Part shown: one piece after another, positions 1 through 6,041 of the stretch
Layout of the letters: the number at the start of each line of letters is the position of its first letter
How positions within the stretch are numbered: position 1 is the first letter of the stretch
Assembly: GCA_023411575.1 (NCBI GenBank)
Contig: JAEYOP010000043.1
Location: forward strand, 29,127 to 93,126
DNA: 64,000 nucleotides
Reading direction: 5' to 3'
From: Bacillota bacterium
GTDB lineage: Bacteria; Bacillota; Clostridia; Acetivibrionales; DTU013
Notes under the pieces: model-generated
Told to the model about the DNA's origin: nothing
The model's input: only the letters and a program-made list of their open reading frames with translations
Databases searched by the model: none
Translations under genes and position numbers: made by a program

Positions 1-728
1 ACGACGATATTGCGGAGGGAATCAATAAAATTGCGAAGGAACTGGGCTCCATGGAGCAACTGCGCCAGGATTTCATTTCCAACGTGTCCCATGAGATCCA
101 GTCCCCGCTGACTTCCATCCGCGGATTCGCCGCATTATTGAAAAACGGCGAGCTTACAGCCGAACAGAAAAATCATTATCTGGGTATTATCGAAGCCGAA
201 AGCAAACGGCTGTCCGCCTTGAGCGACAATCTGCTGAAGCTGTCGGCGCTGGAAACCGGCGGAGAGCCCTTAGCCTTCAAGGAATTCAGGCTCGACAAGC
301 AGTTGGAGGAAATCGCCCTGATGCTGGAGCCGCAGTGGAGCGCCAAGAATATTGCGCTGGAGGCGGACCTGGAAAGGGTGACGATCCGGGGCGATGAGGG
401 ACTGCTGTCCCAGGTCTGGGTCAACCTGCTCCATAATGCCATAAAATTCACGCCGGAGGGCGGCGCGATCCAGATCGCGTTAAAGTCCGACCAGTCCAAA
501 GTGTACTGCCGGATCACCGATACGGGGATCGGCATCGCGCCGGAGGACCAGATGCATATCTTCGAGCGCTTTTACAAAGTGGACAAATCCCGGGACAGGG
601 CCCTGGGCGGCAACGGGCTCGGGCTCTCCCTGGCCAAGAAGATCGTGGAATTGCACGACGGCGCTATTACTCCGCAAAGCGAGCTCGGAAAAGGCACCAC
701 CTTTACGGTTGCCCTCAAACGGTCCTGA
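1..728 (+). CDS. Sensor histidine kinase, C-terminal part (5' end outside window)
   Basis: Membrane two-component kinase that autophosphorylates on His and passes phosphate to a response regulator, which must lie upstream of the window. The reading frame is open from base 3 and starts inside what looks like the end of a HAMP linker, so the gene is cut by the window edge. Visible are the H-box with SNVSHEIQSPLTS (His codon 90-92), the N-box NLLHNAIKFTPEGG, the G1 box DTGIGIAPE, the F-box ERFYK and the G2 box GGNGLGLSLAKK. HEIQSP replaces the commoner HELRTP but keeps the phosphoacceptor His. The exporter genes start about 100 bp downstream behind an array of direct repeats, so the pair probably controls that exporter. 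Family call is firm; the signal is unknown. Confidence 0.93.
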   Translation, partial: DDIAEGINKIAKELGSMEQLRQDFISNVSHEIQSPLTSIRGFAALLKNGELTAEQKNHYLGIIEAESKRLSALSDNLLKLSALETGGEPLAFKEFRLDKQLEEIALMLEPQWSAKNIALEADLERVTIRGDEGLLSQVWVNLLHNAIKFTPEGGAIQIALKSDQSKVYCRITDTGIGIAPEDQMHIFERFYKVDKSRDRALGGNGLGLSLAKKIVELHDGAITPQSELGKGTTFTVALKRS

Positions 729-743
729 ACATTTATCCCTCCG

Positions 744-782
744 CGTTTACATTGCGTTTATATTCCATTTAACCTCCGTTTA
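744..782 (+). promoter_or_regulatory. Four 11-bp-spaced direct repeats, probable response-regulator operator
   Basis: CGTTTA at 744-749, CGTTTA at 755-760, CATTTA at 766-771 and CGTTTA at 777-782 are spaced exactly 11 bp apart, one helical turn, between the kinase gene and the exporter operon. Same-face direct repeats of this kind are typical of OmpR/PhoB-family binding sites. A possible -10 is TATAGT at 805-810; no good -35 is seen, as expected for an activator-dependent promoter. The repeats are seen; the regulator is inferred. Confidence 0.6.
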
Positions 783-831
783 AATTACTGCGTTAGACTG
801 AACTTATAGTAAAGAAACAGGAGGTTATTTT

Positions 832-1776
832 ATGCCGATTATTCAAGTAGAAGAATTGATAAAGCAATACGACAAAGCAAAAACACCCGCCGTCAAGGGC
901 GTGAGCTTTTCCGTGGAAGAAGGGGAGTTTTTTGCCTTCCTCGGCCCCAACGGAGCCGGGAAGACCACCACGATCTCCATATTGACCACCACCCTTGCCA
1001 AAACATCCGGTCTTGTCACCATTGCGGGATATGACATTGAAAAGGAAGCAAAGCAGGTGAGGGAGAAGGTGGGGATCATCTTCCAGCAGCCCAGCCTGGA
1101 CCTGCAGCTCTCTGCGGAAGAAAATATCCGTTTTCATGCCTGCCTGTACGGGATGTACAGCTACCGTCCGACCTTCCGGCTCATGCCCGCGGAATATCGG
1201 AACCGCGTCCTGGAGCTTGCCGAAATTGTCGGCATCCAGGATGCCATTTTCAAGCCCGTCAAAAAGATGTCGGGAGGCATGCAGCGCAAGCTGGAGATCA
1301 TCCGCAGCCTGATGCACACGCCGGCCGTCCTGTTCCTGGATGAACCGACCCAGGGGCTTGACGCCGTAAGCCGCAGAAGCCTGTGGGAATACATTGACAA
1401 TGTCCGCAGGAAACGCGGGACGACGGTGTTTTTAACCACCCATTATATCGATGAGGCGGAGGATGTGGACAAGGTATGCATCATCAACCAGGGGCGGATC
1501 GCCAGTTGCTGTCCGCCGGAGGAAATGAAAAAAAGCCTGCTGCGCCAGGAGCTCATCCTGGATGCAGAAGACCGGGAAGGCCTTTCGGGCGAACTCTCGG
1601 AGATGGGCTTGTTCCATAAAAAGGACACCCATATCGTCGTACCGTATCAGGACAGGACACCGCAGGAAATAATTGCCGGGCTGAAGACCAGGCTTACAGT
1701 GCTGGAAATCAACGAGCCGACGCTGGAAGACGCATACGTGGAATACATCAACAAGACGGGAGGTGCTGCAGCATGA
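832..1776 (+). CDS. ABC-2 type exporter ATP-binding protein (DrrA-like)
   Basis: ATPase subunit of a drug- or lipid-type exporter. Walker A GPNGAGKTT is at residues 38-46, followed by the Q-loop, the signature SGGMQRK, Walker B VLFLDEP and the switch His in LTTHYIDEAE. At 314 residues it has the C-terminal extension common in the DrrA/NodI branch. The start ATG has AGGAGG in front. The permease gene overlaps its stop by 4 bp (ATGA), so the two are translationally coupled. The substrate cannot be read from sequence; antibiotics, peptides or lipids are all possible. Confidence 0.93.
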   Translation: MPIIQVEELIKQYDKAKTPAVKGVSFSVEEGEFFAFLGPNGAGKTTTISILTTTLAKTSGLVTIAGYDIEKEAKQVREKVGIIFQQPSLDLQLSAEENIRFHACLYGMYSYRPTFRLMPAEYRNRVLELAEIVGIQDAIFKPVKKMSGGMQRKLEIIRSLMHTPAVLFLDEPTQGLDAVSRRSLWEYIDNVRRKRGTTVFLTTHYIDEAEDVDKVCIINQGRIASCCPPEEMKKSLLRQELILDAEDREGLSGELSEMGLFHKKDTHIVVPYQDRTPQEIIAGLKTRLTVLEINEPTLEDAYVEYINKTGGAAA

Positions 1777-2609
1777 ATGAAATCGCATTGTCAGCCGGAA
1801 AAGAAAGATTAAGAGAAAAATCGAGGCTCCTGCGTGAAATCAACGCAATCATTACAATCGCCATGAGGGACGTTACCATTGGGATCCGGTCGCCCGGCTC
1901 CCTCATCATGAGCCTTGCCATGCCGCTGGTCATGATGGGGATGCTGGGAGGCAGCCTTGCCCAGAATATGGCGGGCGGGCTCGGATTCAACTACGGCAAG
2001 TTCATGATGGTGGGCATGCTGGTCAATATGCTTTTTATGGTGACGACCACGGGGATGACCTCCCTGGTGGAGGACCATACCACGGATTTTACCCAGGAAA
2101 TGCTGGTTTCTCCCGTCTCCCGGTATTCGATCGTAATCGGCAAGATTTTTGGCTCCTCTTTCGGCGCCATCGTCAGTATGGTCGGTACGCTGATTGTCGG
2201 ACTCGTCATGGGAATTACCCTGAATCCCGGACAGTTCCTGATGGTTCTTGTCCTGTCGCCGCTTATGTGCCTTTCCGGGGGCGCGCTGGCCATGATCATC
2301 ATCGGACTGGTCAAAAGCAACAAGACCGCCAATATTGCGGTGATGCTCATCACCATGCCGCAGATGTTCCTGTCCGGGGCGATTATCCCGATCAACAACT
2401 CCAGCGGGGTCCTCTATGTCCTGAGTCATGCCATGCCGATGACCTATTGCCTCGACCTGGTACGGGCGGTAGTCTATGCCGGGACACCGGAATATTCCAG
2501 CGTCGTACTGTTCAATCCGGTGGTGAACTTTATCGCCATCGCTGCGTTGACGGTGATTTGTCTAATCATCGGTACGTTCTTTTTCGCCCGCTCGGAAAAG
2601 AACCGGTAA
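1773..2609 (+). CDS. ABC-2 type exporter permease (DrrB-like)
   Basis: Membrane subunit partnered with the ATPase just upstream. The 278-residue product has a hydrophilic N-terminus of about 30 residues and then about six hydrophobic segments, with the ABC-2 feature of a short motif-bearing stretch near GAIIPINNSSGVLY before the last segments. GGAGGT lies ahead of the start, and the ATG overlaps the ATPase stop. The gene ends without a clear terminator; the c-di-AMP leader promoter begins about 85 bp later. With the upstream kinase and repeat array it resembles antibiotic-sensing export modules of Bacillota, but the inducer is unknown. Confidence 0.9.
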   Translation: MNEIALSAGKERLREKSRLLREINAIITIAMRDVTIGIRSPGSLIMSLAMPLVMMGMLGGSLAQNMAGGLGFNYGKFMMVGMLVNMLFMVTTTGMTSLVEDHTTDFTQEMLVSPVSRYSIVIGKIFGSSFGAIVSMVGTLIVGLVMGITLNPGQFLMVLVLSPLMCLSGGALAMIIIGLVKSNKTANIAVMLITMPQMFLSGAIIPINNSSGVLYVLSHAMPMTYCLDLVRAVVYAGTPEYSSVVLFNPVVNFIAIAALTVICLIIGTFFFARSEKNR

Positions 2610-2694
2610 TGAGGCGCACATCGCCAAATAAGAAACGAAGCCTTGGAAAAGTTTAAAGAATGGTTAAAAAATGGTAACAATTTGGAATCGGATA

Positions 2695-2724
2695 TTGCCA
2701 GTATTCAGACGGTTATGGTATACT
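2695..2724 (+). promoter_or_regulatory. Promoter of the c-di-AMP riboswitch-dapB transcript
   Basis: -35 TTGCCA at 2695-2700 and -10 TATACT at 2719-2724 are separated by 18 bp and lie just ahead of the riboswitch. Both hexamers are close to the sigma-A consensus. Confidence 0.7.
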
Positions 2725-2783
2725 GGACTTGACTGAAGGCGAAAAGCAAGATCTCTGTTTTCCGCCTTTTCTTTTAACTGAAT

Positions 2784-2912
2784 AAAGAACGCTGAATCCA
2801 AAAGAGCGGGAGAACCAATTTTGGGGTGAATCCTGAAGCATAATTCAGGTAGGGTCATCTTTCGATCCGAATCCGTCAGCTAATCTCGTAAGCGTGGAAA
2901 GAGAAGGTGTTG
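2784..2912 (+). ncRNA. Cyclic di-AMP riboswitch (ydaO/yuaA type)
   Basis: Cis-acting aptamer that binds c-di-AMP. Conserved blocks recognised in order are CGCTGAATCC (2790-2799), GAGCGGGAGAACCA near 2804-2817, GGGGTGAATCC near 2823-2833, AGGGTCATCTTTCGATCCGA near 2851, and CCGTCAGCTAATCTCGTAAGC near 2873-2893 (two adjacent conserved blocks). It lies downstream of a good promoter and upstream of an intrinsic terminator, so it should switch expression of dapB by termination. In the known family, c-di-AMP favours termination. The match was made from memory of the consensus, not by a covariance search. Confidence 0.9.
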
Positions 2913-2947
2913 CATATGGCTTTGTGACTATACCCTTTAAGGGGATG

Positions 2948-2977
2948 AAGCTGCAGAATTTTCTCTGCAGCTTTTCT
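2948..2977 (+). terminator. Riboswitch-linked intrinsic terminator before dapB
   Basis: Arms AAGCTGCAGA (2948-2957) and TCTGCAGCTT (2964-2973) form a 10-bp stem with a 6-nt loop, followed by TTTCTATT. Its position between the aptamer and dapB makes it the likely expression platform. Confidence 0.8.
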
Positions 2978-3033
2978 ATTCCATCGAAGTTTTTGCTTGT
3001 TGTCCAAACACAAAATCGAATGGGGGGGTCTTA

Positions 3034-3912
3034 GTGATTAAAGTATGCTTATCCGGCTTGGGTAAAACAGGAAAAGAAATTGCGAAAGCATTGCTGGAGC
3101 AAAAGGATATACAACTGGTTGCGGCCATCTGCAGCCCGAACAGCGAAAAAAAGGGCAGGGAACTGGGAGAAATCCTGGGCTGCCGGGATACCGGAATCCA
3201 CATCGACAGCTCGGACTGTCTGGAGCAGGTGATCTTTCAGAAAAAGCCGGATGTTGTGATCGATTTTTCAAATGCCTCTGCCGCATTAAAGAATGCAAAA
3301 GTATTCTCAAAAATGAAAGTGAATATGGTAATCGGAACCACCGGCTTCTCCAGTATGGATCTGAAGCGCTTATATATTCTCACCCGCAAGTACCATAGCG
3401 GAATCGTCTACGCACCCAACATAACACTGGGCGTAAATGTGCTGATGCTGCTGACCAACCTGGCTTCCGGCATATTGAACAATTACGATTTCCAGATTAC
3501 CGAGGTGCACCATAAGCACAAAAAGGATGCGCCCTCCGGTACGGCCAAAAAGATCGCCGCCGAGATCGAAAAAGGGGTGGCTGCCGCCGGAATGGACAGC
3601 GGGGCCGTCCATGTCCCGATCCATGCCGTCCGGGCCGGCGGGGTGGTGGGAAAGCACGAGGTGCTGATCGTCGGCGAAGAGGACGAAATAAAAATATCCC
3701 ATGAATCCTTCTCCCGGAAGGCTTTCGCCCAGGGAGCCATCCGGACGGTCAAGTTCATCTGCGGCAAATCGGGCTATTTTGAAATGAGCGATGTCCTCAA
3801 CCTGCAAAAAATCCTCAAAAACCTGGTGGAAAAGGATAACCGGAGGAAAGACGTCCTGCTGAAGCAGACCGGTGAGGAAAACAAAAGGGCTTCCGGCGTG
3901 TGGGCTTTATAG
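3034..3912 (+). CDS. dapB: 4-hydroxy-tetrahydrodipicolinate reductase
   Basis: Cytosolic NAD(P)H-dependent step of the diaminopimelate/lysine pathway, supplying lysine and the DAP of peptidoglycan. The N-terminus carries a Rossmann motif GLGKTGKE, and the family signature EVHHKHKKDAPSGTA sits near residues 157-171 with the catalytic His pair and substrate Lys. At 292 residues it is about 25 longer than usual, owing to a Lys/Glu-rich C-terminal tail. The start is GTG after a G-rich ribosome site at 3021-3028. It is the first gene behind the c-di-AMP riboswitch and is followed 24 bp later by the c-di-AMP receptor gene, so its expression should respond to that nucleotide. Enzyme identity is firm; the effect of the tail is unknown. 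Confidence 0.94.
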   Translation: MIKVCLSGLGKTGKEIAKALLEQKDIQLVAAICSPNSEKKGRELGEILGCRDTGIHIDSSDCLEQVIFQKKPDVVIDFSNASAALKNAKVFSKMKVNMVIGTTGFSSMDLKRLYILTRKYHSGIVYAPNITLGVNVLMLLTNLASGILNNYDFQITEVHHKHKKDAPSGTAKKIAAEIEKGVAAAGMDSGAVHVPIHAVRAGGVVGKHEVLIVGEEDEIKISHESFSRKAFAQGAIRTVKFICGKSGYFEMSDVLNLQKILKNLVEKDNRRKDVLLKQTGEENKRASGVWAL

Positions 3913-3936
3913 ACTGCTGAAGGAGAGGGCGAATAC

Positions 3937-4224
3937 ATGAAGTTGATCATTGCAATCGTTCATGACGAGGACAGCACCAGGATAACGGACGAACTGAACA
4001 AACAGGGCTTCAGCGTGACGAAGCTCTGCTCTTCGGGCGGATTTCTCCGGGTCGGGAATACGACCCTGATGACCGGTACGGACGATGACCGGGTAAATTC
4101 CGTTATCGATATCATATTACTCAATTCGGAGGCGAGGGAACACAGCGGCGGCAAAGCGCGCAAGGTCGTAGCCTCCGGGGCAACGATATTTGTATCCAAC
4201 GTCGAGCAGTTCGAAAAATTTTAA
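3937..4224 (+). CDS. darA: PII-like cyclic di-AMP receptor
   Basis: Small trimeric signal protein of the YaaQ/DarA (PstA) family that binds c-di-AMP. The start MKLIIAIVHDEDS, the SVTKLCSSGGFLRVGNTTLM stretch and the end ATIFVSNVEQFEKF match the family core. The product is 95 residues against about 109 in Bacillus DarA; the shortfall lies in the middle, where the longer B-loop would be. AAGGAGAG precedes the start. It lies in one transcript with the riboswitch and dapB. In the known family the receptor changes loop shape on ligand binding, but its targets are poorly known; this neighbourhood points at cell-wall precursor supply. Confidence 0.9.
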   Translation: MKLIIAIVHDEDSTRITDELNKQGFSVTKLCSSGGFLRVGNTTLMTGTDDDRVNSVIDIILLNSEAREHSGGKARKVVASGATIFVSNVEQFEKF

Positions 4225-4230
4225 GGGATC

Positions 4231-4297
4231 ACCGAATCCTAAAAACGAATTCTTGGGCGGAAAATAACCGCTCCAGAACCGGAATTTGGTATTCGGT
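4231..4297 (+). promoter_or_regulatory. Structured RNA leader of unknown class before the carboxypeptidase gene
   Basis: Nested pairing can be drawn: ACCGAAT (4231-4237) with ATTCGGT (4291-4297), AATTC (4248-4252) with GAATT (4282-4286), and TGGGCGG (4254-4260) with CCGCTCCA (4268-4275, one bulged T). It occupies most of the 101-bp gap. No T-tract follows, so it is not a simple terminator, and I do not recognise a riboswitch class. Confidence 0.4.
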
Positions 4298-4325
4298 CAT
4301 TCCTGAAGGATGGAAGGCGGTAACT

Positions 4326-5699
4326 GTGCTAAAGAGAATACCTTTTTTAGGGATCGTATGTTTGCTGATTCTTCAGCTATTACCGTGTGCGGCGTATTCC
4401 GAATCCGCCTCCGCCAGCGCCGCCAATGCGCCTGCGGTCAAATCCTCTTCCGTGGTTTTGATGGACCGTAAATCCGGCAAGGTCCTGTATGAAAAGAACA
4501 TGAGGGACCGGCGCCATCCGGCCAGTCTGACCAAAATACTCACTTCGCTGCTGATCCTGGAAAACATGGATTCCAACGAAGCCATCACCGTCGGGGACGA
4601 AATCGACGCCCTTGAAAAGGATTCCAGCAAAGCAGGCTTTAAAAAGGGACAAAAGGTCACGGCCCACGAACTGGTGTGGGCTTTGATGCTGCCCTCCGGC
4701 AATGACGCCGCTTATACGGCGGCAGTCCATATCGCCCGCAAGAAAACCGGGGACGCCTCCATGAGCGTCAAGGACGCCGCCAGCTATTTTACGGAAATGA
4801 TGAATACCCGGGCCAAACAAATCGGCGCTGCCGACTCCCACTTTGCCAACCCGGACGGATACCCGAATCCGGACCATTACAGCACCGCCTACGACATGGC
4901 GCTGATATCGAAGGAAGCGCTTAAAAACAGCTTCTTCGGTGAAGTTGCCCATACCTATACTTATGTCAAGGACCAGTCCGCCAAGTCCCAGACGGTCACG
5001 CCGGACAAGGATACGAAAAATGTCTGGTTCAACAAGAACCTCCTGCTCAACCCGAAGAGCAATTATTTTTACCAGTATGCAACCGGCATAAAAACCGGAT
5101 ATACCCTGAAGGCGGGATATTGTCTGGCCGCATCGGCGGCTAAGGACGACCTGGACCTAATTTCCGTCCTGCTCAACGCGGATTCGGAAGAAACGCGGTG
5201 CCTGGAGTCAAAGGCTTTGTTCGAGTACGGATTTTCCAATTACCATTACCGGACGGTCCTGGTGAAAGGAAACGTGGTCTGCAATGTGAACGTGGTCCGG
5301 AAGTATTTCGGGGACTCCGCCAACATCAACCTATTGGCGGACGCCGACTATACGGCCCTGCTGTCGGACGAGGAATACGCCGCCCTGGAAAAGAGCTATC
5401 TCTGGGATAGCAAACTGGTATCGCCGGATAAAAATAAAATTGCGGAAGTCAACTTTGTCGGACCCATCAGCCGCGGACAGAATATGGGGAAGGTAAGATA
5501 CACCTTGAATGGCGCCGTGCTGGCCGAAGCCGATTTGCTGGCCTCCGGCGACGCTCTGAAAGGAGATTTTACCGATTCTGTCGTGAAGGCGTATGATAAA
5601 GTCCAGGAAATGAAATTCCTTCTCCTGGGCATAGTGCTGTTCCTTATCCTATTGGTCGCAGTCTTTCTGGTAATGAAAAAAAGAAGACAACGGGAATAA
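4326..5699 (+). CDS. D-alanyl-D-alanine carboxypeptidase, peptidase S11 (DacF/PBP5-like)
   Basis: Penicillin-binding protein that trims the terminal D-Ala from peptidoglycan stem peptides outside the membrane. It has an N-terminal signal segment and all three catalytic motifs: S67-L-T-K70, S124-G-N126 and K256-T-G. The C-terminal domain ends in one membrane span (about residues 430-451) with a basic tail KKRRQRE. At 457 residues it is slightly longer than usual. The start is GTG with GGAAGGCGG upstream. It lies in the c-di-AMP riboswitch-dapB-darA unit. Its last 187 bp are present again at 8571 with only silent differences, because a restriction-modification gene is inserted just behind it. 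Confidence 0.93.
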   Translation: MLKRIPFLGIVCLLILQLLPCAAYSESASASAANAPAVKSSSVVLMDRKSGKVLYEKNMRDRRHPASLTKILTSLLILENMDSNEAITVGDEIDALEKDSSKAGFKKGQKVTAHELVWALMLPSGNDAAYTAAVHIARKKTGDASMSVKDAASYFTEMMNTRAKQIGAADSHFANPDGYPNPDHYSTAYDMALISKEALKNSFFGEVAHTYTYVKDQSAKSQTVTPDKDTKNVWFNKNLLLNPKSNYFYQYATGIKTGYTLKAGYCLAASAAKDDLDLISVLLNADSEETRCLESKALFEYGFSNYHYRTVLVKGNVVCNVNVVRKYFGDSANINLLADADYTALLSDEEYAALEKSYLWDSKLVSPDKNKIAEVNFVGPISRGQNMGKVRYTLNGAVLAEADLLASGDALKGDFTDSVVKAYDKVQEMKFLLLGIVLFLILLVAVFLVMKKRRQRE

Positions 5700-5717
5700 T
5701 CCGGCCGGTAGCATGCC
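5513..5717 (+). repeat. Direct repeat copy A (3' end of the carboxypeptidase gene)
   Basis: This stretch recurs at 8571-8775 (offset 3058 bp). I count 10 mismatches over 205 bp; the 9 inside the coding part are all silent. Identity breaks shortly after the stop codon, within the GGCCGGTAGCA block. The two copies bracket the restriction-modification gene. Confidence 0.95.
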
Positions 5718-5749
5718 TATGCCGGAGGATTGAACAGGAAAAGAAAAAG

Positions 5750-5802
5750 AAACGGGAACAGGCGACGCGTCATTGCTGATGATGCCCCGCCTGTTCCCGT
5801 TT
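5750..5802 (+). repeat. Perfect 15-bp inverted repeat with 23-bp loop
   Basis: Arms AAACGGGAACAGGCG (5750-5764) and CGCCTGTTCCCGTTT (5788-5802) are perfect. No T-tract follows. It lies between repeat copy A and the restriction-modification gene and could be an mRNA hairpin or a recombination site. Confidence 0.6.
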
Positions 5803-5866
5803 CAACCAGCCGCTTCATGGCGTCCTTCGCCCAGGAAGCGATCCGATCCGCGTTCGTGAGGCCGGA

Positions 5867-5910
5867 TAGCCGAATTGAAATTCAATTGAAATCGGCCTTT
5901 TTTTGTGCTA
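5867..5910 (+). terminator. Intrinsic terminator upstream of the restriction-modification gene
   Basis: GGCCG/CGGCC arms surround an AATTG/CAATT inner stem, followed by seven T residues near 5903-5909. It would insulate the inserted gene from carboxypeptidase transcription. Confidence 0.65.
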
Positions 5911-5991
5911 GTCTTTAGCAAAAGAGAAAAATATTATTTATTTTTAGCAGGATTATTATAGGGTCGCATAGAATTATACCGTAGCCGCTAT

Positions 5992-6005
5992 CGAACAAAT
6001 GTTCC
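5992..6005 (+). promoter_or_regulatory. LexA (SOS) box-like site
   Basis: CGAACAAATGTTCC fits the Gram-positive SOS pattern GAAC-N4-GTTC with one outer base off a perfect CGAAC/GTTCG palindrome. It lies 36 bp before the restriction-modification start, where it could overlap the start of transcription. Binding by LexA is inferred. Confidence 0.5.
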
Positions 6006-6041
6006 GATTGGCATTCTACTTTGTTTTGAAGGGGATTTGTA

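Noticed and set aside
5730..5918. Small frame in the islet edge with a stretch FAQEAIRSAFV that looks like the DapB motif FAQGAIR
   Set aside because: It spans the 15-bp inverted repeat and the terminator, has no ribosome site, and the resemblance covers only about 11 residues.
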